NCBI GenBank assembly: GCA_947451525.1
Contig: CANFZM010000017.1
Coordinates: 1 to 59,141, forward strand
Direction of reading: 5' to 3'
Length of the DNA: 59,141 nt
Source of the DNA: Flavobacteriaceae bacterium
GTDB lineage: Bacteria; Bacteroidota; Bacteroidia; Flavobacteriales; Flavobacteriaceae
Below the pieces are notes generated by a model that did not search any database, was not told the origin of the DNA, and saw nothing but the letters and a program-made list of their open reading frames with translations. Every line of letters begins with the position of its first letter. Within the stretch, counting starts at the first letter, position 1. The position numbers and the translations under genes were made by a program. Positions 24,373 through 34,100 of the stretch are shown here, piece by piece.

Positions 24373-25236
24373 ATGTCCTTTAATTATATTGAAATAGAAC
24401 GAGTTGAAAAACTTACTAAGGAAGAGTTTATTCAAAATTATTACAAACCCCAAAAACCTGTGGTAATTACCAATCAAATTGAAGATTGGCCTGCTTTTAC
24501 TAAATGGGATTTTGACTTTTTAAGAGAAGTAGCCGGAGACAAAATGGTTCCGTTATACGATAGTCGAAAAACGGATTACACTAAAAAAGTGAATGAACCC
24601 GATTTCACAATGACCATGAATGAGTATATCGATATTCTTGAAAAGGGTCCAACCGATTTACGAATTTTCCTTTACGACTTAATGAAAGACGTACCTGCAA
24701 TGAAAGCCGACATGAAATGGCCCGATTTAGGCATTCATCTTTTAAAAAGTTTGCCTTTATTGTTCTTTGGAGGTCAAGATGCCAAAGTATTTATGCACTA
24801 TGACATCGATTTTCCAAATATCTTTCACATTCATTTTGATGGAAAAAAACAATGTGTGTTAGTAGATCCAAAAGAAACCAAATACATGTACCGCCTACCC
24901 TATTCTTGGATTTGCAATGAAGATATTGACTTTGACAATCCCGATTTTGACAAATTTCCTGCATTAAAACACATTAAACCCTACATAACCAATCTTAACC
25001 ATGGCGAAATGCTTTACATGCCTGAAGGTTGGTGGCATTATATGAAATATCTAACTCCTGGATTTTCATTGAGTTTACGCTCGTTAGCAGGAAGTCCGAG
25101 TAATTTAATGAAAGGTTTTGCTAATGTTGCCATCATCCGCCATTACGACAACTGGATGCGCAAACGCAAAGGCCAAGCATGGCTAGATTATAAAGATGAA
25201 GAATCCATTCGTAGAACCAATGCCTTATTAAAATAA
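24373..25236 (+). CDS. Cupin_8/JmjC-like 2-oxoglutarate-dependent oxygenase
   Basis: A 287-residue cytoplasmic protein of the Cupin_8/JmjC hydroxylase type. The start is typical (EFIQNYYKPQKPVVITNQIEDWPA). The iron ligands are visible as His142 and Asp144 in MHYDIDFPNIFHIHF and the distal His222 in EGWWHYMKY. Such enzymes use Fe(II) and 2-oxoglutarate to hydroxylate proteins or small molecules; the substrate here is unknown. A TAACTTTA element about 45 bases upstream may be the promoter. The TAA stop overlaps the ATG of the next gene by one base, so it is translationally coupled to the glycerophosphodiesterase. Confidence 0.88.
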   Translation: MSFNYIEIERVEKLTKEEFIQNYYKPQKPVVITNQIEDWPAFTKWDFDFLREVAGDKMVPLYDSRKTDYTKKVNEPDFTMTMNEYIDILEKGPTDLRIFLYDLMKDVPAMKADMKWPDLGIHLLKSLPLLFFGGQDAKVFMHYDIDFPNIFHIHFDGKKQCVLVDPKETKYMYRLPYSWICNEDIDFDNPDFDKFPALKHIKPYITNLNHGEMLYMPEGWWHYMKYLTPGFSLSLRSLAGSPSNLMKGFANVAIIRHYDNWMRKRKGQAWLDYKDEESIRRTNALLK

Positions 25237-25907
25237 TGTTGAAGATTGGACATCGCGGTGCCAAGGGCTATGTTACAGAAAACACATTAGCCTCTTTTGC
25301 AAAAGCAGTTGAACTTAATGTAGATGTGATAGAATTGGATGTGCACGTCAGTTCCGATGGTGAAATTATGGTCATCCATGATGCAACAATTAACAGAACT
25401 ACTTCCAAATCTGGTTTCGTGTCCGATTATTCGGCATCCGAATTAATACAATTAGGGATTCCAACTTTAGAACAGGTGCTTCTTTTTCTAAATAGGAGGT
25501 GCATTATCAATATTGAAATTAAAGAGGCAACTGCAACTCCAAAAGTTCTTCAACTAATTGAAAAATATGTAACGGAGGAGCATTGGAAGTACGATCAATT
25601 TCAAATTTCGAGTTTTATTTGGGAAACATTAGAAGCAGTTTCACAATATTGTCATTCCGACAAAGTAGGAATTTCCATAGGAGTATTAACGGAAGCGTCC
25701 ATTGAAAAAGCGCTTGCTTTTGCTATCCAAATAAAAGCACATTCCATAAATCCGTATTTTAAATTATTGAATTCCGATAATGTAAACCTTCTTCATGCTA
25801 ACGGATTTAAAATCTACACTTGGACGGTAAATACTCCAGAAGACCTTATATTTGTAAAATCATTAAATGTGGATGGGATAATCTCTGATTTTCCAGATCG
25901 AATTTAA
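25236..25907 (+). CDS. Glycerophosphodiester phosphodiesterase
   Basis: A 223-residue GDPD enzyme. The metal and catalytic motifs are clear: GHRGAKGYVTENTLASF (His and Arg-Gly), the Glu/Asp pair in VIELDVHVSSDG and VIHD, and later NIEIKE and YTWTVNTPEDL. It has no signal peptide, so it works in the cytoplasm. It hydrolyses glycerophosphodiesters to glycerol 3-phosphate and an alcohol. It overlaps the cupin gene by one base. A dispersed repeat begins exactly at its stop codon. Family assignment is firm; the natural substrate is not known. Confidence 0.92.
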   Translation: MLKIGHRGAKGYVTENTLASFAKAVELNVDVIELDVHVSSDGEIMVIHDATINRTTSKSGFVSDYSASELIQLGIPTLEQVLLFLNRRCIINIEIKEATATPKVLQLIEKYVTEEHWKYDQFQISSFIWETLEAVSQYCHSDKVGISIGVLTEASIEKALAFAIQIKAHSINPYFKLLNSDNVNLLHANGFKIYTWTVNTPEDLIFVKSLNVDGIISDFPDRI

Positions 25908-25943
25908 CCGCAAAGACGCAAAGTTTTTCGCAAAGTACGCAAG
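25906..25943. repeat. Short dispersed repeat, GCAAAGACGCAAAG type
   Basis: The segment contains the words CGCAAAGACGCAAAG, TTTTTCGCAAAG and TACGCAAGG, three near-copies of CGCAAAG. It starts at the stop codon of the GDPD gene. I recall similar words as repeats in Flavobacterium genomes; only one block occurs here. Confidence 0.55.
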
Positions 25944-25993
25944 GTAATTCATTGCATATTTTCCTAATTTCTTTAATGATCTAAAAATAAAAT

Positions 25994-27205
25994 ATGAATT
26001 CAAAATACGATATACTAATTGTTGGTGGTGGTGCTGCAGGTTTTTTTACTGCAATTAACCTTGTAGAAAAAAATCCAACCCTAAAAGTTGCCATCCTAGA
26101 AAGAGGTAAAGAAGTTTTATCTAAAGTCAAAATTTCGGGCGGAGGAAGATGCAACGTTACCCATGCTTGTTTTGTTCCCAATGATTTAGTGAAGTTTTAT
26201 CCGCGTGGCGAAAAAGAACTTCGTGGTCCGTTCCACCAATTTTGCTCTGGAGATACCATCGAGTGGTTTGAAAAACATGGCGTAGAACTAAAGATTGAAG
26301 ACGATGGCAGAATGTTTCCCGTTTCCAATTCTTCCGACACTATAGTAGATTGCTTCTTAACAGCAACCCACAAACTAGGCATCGACATCCTTACAGGACA
26401 AAGTGTGCAATCTATTTTTAAAGCAACTGATTATTGGAAAGTACAAACCACATCCGAAAATTATTCTTGTCAAAATTTAATCCTAACCACCGGTAGCAAT
26501 CCTAAGATTTGGGAAATGCTTGCCAATATTGGACATTCCATCATCCCTCCTGTTCCTTCTTTATTCACTTTTAACATCGGAGATAAACGAACTAAAGATT
26601 TAATGGGCGTTTCGGCAATGGCATCCGTAAAGGTAAAAAACTCCAAACTTGAAGCCTCCGGACCATTATTAATAACCCATTGGGGAATGTCGGGACCTGG
26701 AATATTACGGCTATCGGCTTGGGGAGCAAGAGAATTAGCCGACAAAAATTACCAATTTGCCATTCAAGTGAATTGGCTTAACGAGGTTACCCTAGAAGAA
26801 GCCGAAGAAAAACTAAAAGAACTCAAATTGGAACATTCTAAAAAAGCAGTTTCTAAAAAATCACCCTTTGAGTTCCCTAACCGTCTTTGGGAAAATTTGG
26901 TGCTAGCCGCTACTATTTCGGAAGATACCAAATGGGCCGATTTAACTAAAAAACAACTGCAAAATCTTGCCTTGCAATTAACCCAAGGCGAATTTCAAGT
27001 AAACGGAAAAAGCACTTTCAAAGAGGAATTTGTAACTGCAGGTGGCATCGACCTAAAAGAAATCAATTTCAAAACCATGGAAAGCAAACTCCATCCCAAT
27101 CTTTATTTTGCTGGTGAAATTGTAAATATTGATGCCATCACTGGTGGATTCAATTTCCAAAATGCTTGGACCAGTGGATTCATTGTGGCTGAGGCAATTA
27201 AATAA
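25994..27205 (+). CDS. FAD-dependent oxidoreductase of the HI0933/BaiN family
   Basis: A 403-residue flavoprotein. The N-terminal dinucleotide-binding fold is ILIVGGGAAGFFTAINL, ending with an acidic residue (ILERG). The family signature KVKISGGGRCNVTHA follows. A second marker is the C-terminal ETVTAGGI-like block (EEFVTAGGIDLKEINFKTM), then LYFAGEIVNIDAITGGFNFQ, typical of HI0933-like proteins. It is soluble, of normal length and starts at ATG 25994. The reaction is not established for most members; a reductase role is likely. It is not clearly linked to the genes around it. Confidence 0.9.
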   Translation: MNSKYDILIVGGGAAGFFTAINLVEKNPTLKVAILERGKEVLSKVKISGGGRCNVTHACFVPNDLVKFYPRGEKELRGPFHQFCSGDTIEWFEKHGVELKIEDDGRMFPVSNSSDTIVDCFLTATHKLGIDILTGQSVQSIFKATDYWKVQTTSENYSCQNLILTTGSNPKIWEMLANIGHSIIPPVPSLFTFNIGDKRTKDLMGVSAMASVKVKNSKLEASGPLLITHWGMSGPGILRLSAWGARELADKNYQFAIQVNWLNEVTLEEAEEKLKELKLEHSKKAVSKKSPFEFPNRLWENLVLAATISEDTKWADLTKKQLQNLALQLTQGEFQVNGKSTFKEEFVTAGGIDLKEINFKTMESKLHPNLYFAGEIVNIDAITGGFNFQNAWTSGFIVAEAIK

Positions 27206-27215
27206 ACAGATTTTA

Positions 27216-27244
27216 TTGTACTATTATAATAATCAGTATATTTG
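27216..27244 (+). promoter_or_regulatory. Promoter of the T9SS surface-protein gene
   Basis: TTG at 27216-27218, an 18-base spacer and a perfect TATATTTG at 27237-27244, 19 bases before the ATG. This is one of the best matches to the Bacteroidetes consensus in the window. The 5' leader must be very short. Confidence 0.6.
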
Positions 27245-27263
27245 AATACCAAAATTTACTGTC

Positions 27264-29549
27264 ATGAGAAAATTATTACTATTAATTGCGTTAATTACCT
27301 TTACTTTCGGTAATGCACAAGTCAATACTCAAGTTTCCAATTATTCAGTTTGCAGCACTAATAATAATGGAATTGCACAATTTGATTTAAACACCAAAAC
27401 CCAAGAGATTTTGGGAAATTTAGATCCAACTATTCACAATATAGCATTTCATGTCACTGCTTCAGATGCTCAGAATGGAATGAATGCAGTTTTGGCTTCT
27501 AATTATATTAATTCAACTCCATTTTCACAACAAATTTATGTGAGAGTAGTAAATACACAAACCAACAACGCCTCTTTTACTTCATTCACCCTAATAGTAA
27601 ATAGCGCAGCAAATGCAGGATCAGATGGCAATTTTACAATATGCGATACTGCTGCAACGGAACTAAATTTATTTGACTTAATTATTGGTGAACAGCCTGG
27701 TGGTATATGGACAAGAACTTCTGGAACAGGAGGGATATTTAATGCGTCTACTGCAACTTTTATGCCTACAGTTGGCGCAACAATAAGTTCTTTCATTTAT
27801 ACAATCCCAGCAACTTCAGTGTGTGGTGGCGATACCAGCAATGTGACTATAATAATTAACAACTGTAGTACTAATTGCTTGCCACCAAATAATTTAGCAA
27901 TTTCCTCCATAACTTCAACTTCTGCAGTTTTATCCTGGACAAGTCAACCAAATCCTACTGCAACTTTATGGCAAGTACTAGCAATGCCTTACGGATCACC
28001 TGCTCCTACAGCAGCAACTCAAGGGATTTATTCGCAGTCGAATCCATTTGTGATAACAGGCCTAAGCCCAGATACTTGTTATACTTTTTATGTTAGAACA
28101 ATATGTGGAACTAGCACAGGAAGTTTTAGCGAATGGTCGGCTCCAGCAAGTTTTTGTATGCACGATTGCGCCAACAACGCACAATGCCCAGAAAGTCTTC
28201 AATTAATTGCTTTTTTAGACTTAAATGCTAATGGAATTAAAGATTCAAATGAAACCATTTTTAACTCCGGTAATTTTGTTTACAATATCAATAATTCAGG
28301 CACATCGCTTTTTGGTTATGCAAGCAATGGAAGTTTTTCTATTTTTGATTCTAATCCTACCAATACCTATAATTTAAGTTTTGCAGTTAATCCAATTTTA
28401 ACACCTTATTATAGTTCTTCAAGTACTTATTCCAATATTAGTATTCCAACTGGAAGCGGAAGCAATTCCTATTATTTCCCTATTATCCAACTTCAACCTT
28501 ATAATGATCTTGAAGTACAACTAATTCCCTACGGCAATCCAAGACCAGGATTTAATTATTACAACACCATTTATTATAGAAATAAAGGTACCCAAACCGT
28601 TAGTTCTGGCACAGTTACTTTTACCAAAAGCGCAACTGTTTCCATAAATTCCATTTCGCAAACAGGAACAGTTCCAAACGCAACAGGGTTTACCTATAAT
28701 TTCACTAACTTACTTCCAAATGAACAACGGTTTATTCAAGTTCAAATGCAAGTTCCTACTATTCCTTCAGTAGCATTAGGTGATATAGTTACTAACACTG
28801 CAAGTATTACACCATCCGTTGGTGATGCCTTTCCATTAGATAACACTACCAGTTTATCCAAAATTATAGTAGGTTCTTATGACCCAAACGTTAAAACAGA
28901 AGCCCATGGTGGAAAAATTGCTACAAACAATTTTAGTTCCAATGATTATTTAGAATACACTATACAATTTGAAAATACAGGAACTGCAAGTGCGCAATTC
29001 ATCCGAGTAGAAGATTTGCTAGATGCTTCTTTAAATCCTAATTCCATTGTAATGTTAAGTTCTAGTCATAATTACAATTTAAAAAGAGTCGGAAATAAAT
29101 TAACCTGGAATTTTTTCAATATTAATTTACCTACTACAACTGCAAACCCAACTTCCAGTCATGGTTTTGTTCATTTCAAGATAAAACCGACTGCAGGTTA
29201 TACTGTTGGAACTAGTATCCCTAACAAAGCAGACATCTTTTTTGAATACAATCCACCAATTATAACCAACACATGCACCACCGAATTTATAGCGGCACTG
29301 AGCAACACAACATTTGCGGCACAAGAGTTTACTCTTTATCCTAACCCAGCACAAAAAAACCTACAAATAAATTCAAATTCCGATAGTCCAATAGACCAAA
29401 TAACCATCACCGATTTAACTGGTAAAGTAATATTGATTCAAACACAAAATACAAATAAAATAAATATAGAGTCACTCTCTAAAGGAATGTATTTCCTAGA
29501 AATTCTATCCGGAAATAAAATGGTTACTAAAAAGTTTATTAAAGAGTAA
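27264..29549 (+). CDS. T9SS-secreted surface protein with FN3 and conserved-repeat domains
   Basis: A 761-residue exported protein. The signal peptide ends near TFGNAQ. Two beta-rich regions (about 20-210) precede a fibronectin type III domain (CLPPNNLAISSITSTSAVLSW, about 212-298). An EF-hand-like FLDLNANGIKDSNE follows, then the block SYDPNVKTEAHGG...YLEYTIQFENTG (about 540-670), a domain common in Bacteroidetes secreted proteins (DUF11/DUF7619-like). The last 75 residues (EFTLYPNPAQKNLQINSN..., ending KKFIKE) are a type A T9SS sorting domain. Likely an adhesin or surface-layer component; no enzymatic motif is visible. It is a single gene with its own promoter. Confidence 0.88.
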   Translation: MRKLLLLIALITFTFGNAQVNTQVSNYSVCSTNNNGIAQFDLNTKTQEILGNLDPTIHNIAFHVTASDAQNGMNAVLASNYINSTPFSQQIYVRVVNTQTNNASFTSFTLIVNSAANAGSDGNFTICDTAATELNLFDLIIGEQPGGIWTRTSGTGGIFNASTATFMPTVGATISSFIYTIPATSVCGGDTSNVTIIINNCSTNCLPPNNLAISSITSTSAVLSWTSQPNPTATLWQVLAMPYGSPAPTAATQGIYSQSNPFVITGLSPDTCYTFYVRTICGTSTGSFSEWSAPASFCMHDCANNAQCPESLQLIAFLDLNANGIKDSNETIFNSGNFVYNINNSGTSLFGYASNGSFSIFDSNPTNTYNLSFAVNPILTPYYSSSSTYSNISIPTGSGSNSYYFPIIQLQPYNDLEVQLIPYGNPRPGFNYYNTIYYRNKGTQTVSSGTVTFTKSATVSINSISQTGTVPNATGFTYNFTNLLPNEQRFIQVQMQVPTIPSVALGDIVTNTASITPSVGDAFPLDNTTSLSKIIVGSYDPNVKTEAHGGKIATNNFSSNDYLEYTIQFENTGTASAQFIRVEDLLDASLNPNSIVMLSSSHNYNLKRVGNKLTWNFFNINLPTTTANPTSSHGFVHFKIKPTAGYTVGTSIPNKADIFFEYNPPIITNTCTTEFIAALSNTTFAAQEFTLYPNPAQKNLQINSNSDSPIDQITITDLTGKVILIQTQNTNKINIESLSKGMYFLEILSGNKMVTKKFIKE

Positions 29550-29585
29550 TTTAAATCAACCCTATTCAAACAAAGTTTTTTTTTA

Positions 29586-29676
29586 GGAGCGAATCATTTG
29601 GCATTTTAGTAAACGTCGTTCCCGCTATCCGTTCCTCCCGATGAAAAAATCGGGAGGAACTTCTATCGGGGCTAGT
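29586..29676. repeat. Structured intergenic repeat with long perfect hairpin
   Basis: GTTCCTCCCGAT at 29631-29642 pairs perfectly with ATCGGGAGGAAC at 29649-29660 (12 bp, 6-base loop). An outer stem CCCGCTA (29621-29627) pairs with TATCGGG (29664-29670) with one mismatch. The block is more GC-rich than its surroundings. The flanking words GAATCATTTGGCATTTTAGT and ATCGGGGCTAG resemble a repeat family I recall from Flavobacterium genomes, but only one copy lies here. The remaining gap to 29858 holds no convincing gene. Confidence 0.6.
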
Positions 29677-29858
29677 TTGGTTATGTCTTTTGTGAAATCA
29701 GAATTTCTAAGAACACTTTTATTAAAAATCATCTCCTCTTCCATTCAACTACACAGGAAAAAATACACAGGTTTCATGAAGCCTTTCTACTTCATTAAAA
29801 TTAAATGGCACAAATTAAAATAATGTATATTTAGCACAAATTATAATTTGTTGTCTGC

Positions 29859-30938
29859 ATGATATCGGTCCAAACCAAACCAACTTATTTCAAATCACTT
29901 ACCGGAATTCGAGCCATAGCAGCCATTATGATATTTATATATCACAATAGAAAGTATTGGAAAAACGATCTCCATCCCGAACTTTTACGATTATGCAACG
30001 AGTTCAATTTGGGAGTTCAATTGTTTTTTGTGCTTAGTGGCTTTCTTATCGCTAAAAGTTACGGAACAAAACCCTTGCAATCTTTTGGCGCATTCCAACG
30101 ATATTTCACCCAACGCATTATGCGCATCATGCCTTTATATTGGCTCTTGTTAACACTTTTTTATTTAGATGCAAAATTTGGAAAACACCATTTTTCCCTA
30201 ATTCATTATTTATTATTACAAGGATTTTCCTCTAACCTATCGTTAGATGCTATTGCACAATCTTGGTCGTTAACGGTAGAAATGACTTTTTATGCCTTTG
30301 CACCATTTTTGTTATTATTATTAGAAAAAAAACTAACTTATTTAATTGTATTTCTAGCATCCTTACTAGGAGTTTCAATACTTACAGGCAGTTTATTACA
30401 TTCATTTACAGGAAATCCAGACGGCTATTTTTATCCTGCAGATTTTGTACTAATGAGCACTTTTGCAGGGCAATCTTTATTATTCATAGCAGGAATATGT
30501 TTAGCAAAATATCCCAACTTTTGGAAAAATTTACCTTTTAAAAAACACCTAACAACTATTGGTGGTTTAGGATTCTTAATAACCTTGTATGCTATTGGCT
30601 ATTTTCAAGAAACCAGAGTAGATCATGGTACCAATCACTGGCAAGGAAAACTGCTTTTTTTTGGAATTCTTCCCCTATTCATACTGCTCTTATTTCAAGG
30701 ATTGATTACCCAACGCACCTATTTGCAACGGTTTTTATCTTCTAAAATCATGGTATTATTAGGCAATGCTTCGTTTGCATTTTACCTCATCCATATTAGT
30801 TATGTAAACCTAAAAATAAAATCTTGGGTATTTTTTAGCGATAGAAATTTCATTTTACTTTGGCTTGTTGCCATCGCTTTATATTATGGTTTTGAGAAAC
30901 CTATTTACGATTGGTACAGGAGGACGTTTGTGAAATAA
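29859..30938 (+). CDS. Acyltransferase 3 family membrane protein (OafA-like)
   Basis: A 359-residue integral membrane O-acyltransferase. The family start is YFKSLTGIRAIAAIMIFIYH with the catalytic-region His, followed by LGVQLFFVLSGFLIAKSYG and TQRIMRIMPLYWL, both diagnostic. About 10 hydrophobic segments span the rest, and SWSLTVEMTFYAFAP is the conserved Glu block. Such proteins transfer acetyl or other acyl groups to sugars of lipopolysaccharide, exopolysaccharide or lipids. The substrate is unknown and no polysaccharide gene is adjacent. The length is normal and the protein ends shortly after the last membrane helix. Confidence 0.9.
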   Translation: MISVQTKPTYFKSLTGIRAIAAIMIFIYHNRKYWKNDLHPELLRLCNEFNLGVQLFFVLSGFLIAKSYGTKPLQSFGAFQRYFTQRIMRIMPLYWLLLTLFYLDAKFGKHHFSLIHYLLLQGFSSNLSLDAIAQSWSLTVEMTFYAFAPFLLLLLEKKLTYLIVFLASLLGVSILTGSLLHSFTGNPDGYFYPADFVLMSTFAGQSLLFIAGICLAKYPNFWKNLPFKKHLTTIGGLGFLITLYAIGYFQETRVDHGTNHWQGKLLFFGILPLFILLLFQGLITQRTYLQRFLSSKIMVLLGNASFAFYLIHISYVNLKIKSWVFFSDRNFILLWLVAIALYYGFEKPIYDWYRRTFVK

Positions 30939-31111
30939 GGAGAATAAGAATTGGCTATTACATAGAATTATACATGAGTAAGATCTTGAGCAAATAATTA
31001 TACGGGATTACTGAATAAATTTCATAGTGTCCATCTTACAAAAGAGAAAAATCAGTATAGATTTCAATATAATTGGTTACTTTAGTGTTTTTTAAATTCT
31101 GATTCCTAAAT

Positions 31112-34100
31112 ATGACAATCCAACAATATATTACCAAAGTTGAAACGCTATACAAAACAGGTAACGCAAGAGAACATTCTTATCGTGGAGACCTTCAAAA
31201 CCTCATCATGGCAATTTTGCCAGACGTTCTGGTAACGAATGAACCTGCAAGAGTTGATTGTGGTGCTCCTGATTATGTGCTGACCCGCAAGGATGTACCG
31301 ATTGGATATATTGAAGCTAAAGACATAGGAATTGATTTAGGAAGCAAAACCCTAAAAGAACAGTTTGACCGATACAAGTCAGGACTTTCCAATTTAATTT
31401 TTACCGATTATTTAGACTTTCATTTTTACAAAGACGGTGAGTTTGTTACCAAAATAGCTATTGCCCGCTTAGAAAAAAGCACCCCGCCCGATGGGCACCC
31501 CTCCAAAGGAGGGGAATTAATCCCGATGCCCGAAAATTTCGAGCAATTCACTCAACTAATCAAAAATTTCGCATTAACCGTTTCTCAAACCATTAAATCG
31601 CCAACCTCTTTGGCTCGTATGATGGCAGGAAAAGCTAAATTGATGGCAGACGTTATCGAAAAATCGTTGAACCATGACGACCAAGAAGGGAAACGCTCCC
31701 AAATAAAATCGCAAATGCTTTCGTTTCAACAAATGTTGATTCACGACATAGACAACAAAGCCTTTGCCGACATCTATTCTCAAACCATTGCTTATGGTAT
31801 GTTTGCGGCTCGATACCACGACCCAACTTTACCGACTTTCTCTCGTATGGAAGCTGCCGAGTTAATCCCTAAAAGCAACCCCTTTTTAAGAAAACTATTT
31901 CAAGATATTGCAGGGTTTGACCTTGACACTCGTTTAACATGGATAGTAGATGAATTGGTTATTATTTTCTTAGCCTCTGATGTTGCTCAAATCATGCGTA
32001 ATTTTGGAAAAAGCACCAAGCAAGAAGATCCTGTGGTGCACTTTTACGAAACCTTTTTAGGAGAGTATAATCCTGCATTGCGAAAAGCACGTGGGGTTTG
32101 GTACACACCGCAACCCGTAGTTAATTTTATTGTTCGTGCCGTTGACGATATTTTAAAAACCGAATTCAACTTGCCGCAAGGTTTAGCCGATACCAGCAAA
32201 ATAAAAATCAAACAAAATGTACAAACCAACAAGGGGCTTAAGCCTCTTGCGGAAAGAGAAGTTCACAAAGTACAAATATTAGACCCTGCAACAGGAACAG
32301 GAACCTTTTTAGCGGAGGTAATTAAACATATTTACAAGAAGTTTGAAGGACAACAAGGCATTTGGAGTAAGTATGTGACCAACGACCTCATCCCGCGATT
32401 AAATGGTTTTGAATTACTAATGGCAAGTTACGCTATGGCGCACCTTAAAATGGATATGCTGCTAACGGAAACAGGCTACAAACCAACAGACGACCAACGG
32501 TTCAAAATATTTTTAACTAACTCTCTCGAAGAAGCACACCCCGATTCACAAACGCTTTTTAGTTCTTGGCTAAGTGATGAAGCCGACCAAGCTAATGCCA
32601 TAAAACGAGATGCACCTGTTATGGTGGTTATGGGAAATCCTCCATATAGTGGTGAAAGTGCCAATAAAGGCGAATGGATTATGAACCTAATGGAAGATTA
32701 CAAAAAAGAACCAGGAGGAAAAGAAAAACTAAAAGAGCGTAACCCAAAAGCTATAAATGATGATTATGTAAAATTTATGCGTTTTGGGCAACATTTTATT
32801 GATAAAAACGGAAGCGGAATTTTGGCTTTTATTAATCCTCATGGTTATTTAGACAATGTAACTTATCGTGGAATGCGATGGAATTTATTGAAAACGTATG
32901 ATAAAATATTCACAATCGATTTACACGGAAACAGCAAGAAAAAAGAAACGTCACCTGATGGTTCAATTGACCAAAATGTATTCGATATTATGCAAGGAGT
33001 TTCTGTTAATTTATTTGTAAAAACAGGAAAGAAAAAAACAGAAGATTTGGCAGAGGTTTTTCATTATGATTTATACGGAAAAAGAGAATTGAAATATAAC
33101 TTCCTTTCTGAAAACTCCATAAAATCAATACCTTATAATAAATTACCTAATATTGCACCAAATTATTTTTTTGTCAGCAAAGATTTTGAAGATCAAAAAG
33201 AATATGATAAGGGTTTTTCGATAAATGAATTATTTCCTACTTCAACTAGTGGAATAAAAACACATAGTGATGGTACCCTAGTAAGTTTTAACAAATTCAA
33301 TCATTCAAATGAATTGTATAATTATAGACCATTTGACATAAGAAACATTGAATATGACCTCAATAAGGTTCAAAGGCATCGATTTTCCGTAATGAAACAC
33401 TTATTAAAGGAGAATTTATCCATTATGACTTGCAGACAACTATCTACTTTTGATTTTCAACATATTTTAGTTTCAAAATGTTTGGTTGACATGTGTGCCG
33501 TTTCTTTACAAACAAAAGAGACAACTTACGCATTCCCCCTCTACCTATATCCCGAAACTACAACACAACAAAATTTAATATATGAAGTGGCTAGATCACC
33601 CAACCTCAACCCCGAAATTGTAAAACAAATTGCGGAAGTTCTTGGATTAACTTTCACTAACGAAAAAGAAGAAACACCCAACACCTTTGCTCCAATTGAT
33701 TTGTTAGATTATATTTATGCGGTGCTTCATTCACCAAGTTATAGAGAGAAATACAAGGAGTTTTTAAAGATAGATTTCCCTCGTGTTCCTGCTCCGCAGG
33801 ATCACGCAACTTTTTGGCAATTGGTTAAATTAGGTGGTGAATTACGACAAATACATTTGTTAGAAAGTCCAATTGTAGAAAAATATAGTACTCAATATCC
33901 CGAAGATGGTGATAATGTGGTAAGGAAACCACGATTTGTAATTAATACACCAGAAGCATCTACAACTAATAATGAGACTGCTTCGTCCCTCGCAGTGACA
34001 GGTAATGTATACATAAACGAAACGCAATACTTTGCCAATGTTCCTGCAACTGCATGGGAATTTTACATTGGTGGTTACCAACCCTGCCAAAAATGGCTAA

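Noticed and set aside
29641..29823. 60-codon plus-strand frame
   Set aside because: It starts inside the hairpin repeat, has no recognisable family and no promoter; it is better explained as chance reading of repeat DNA.
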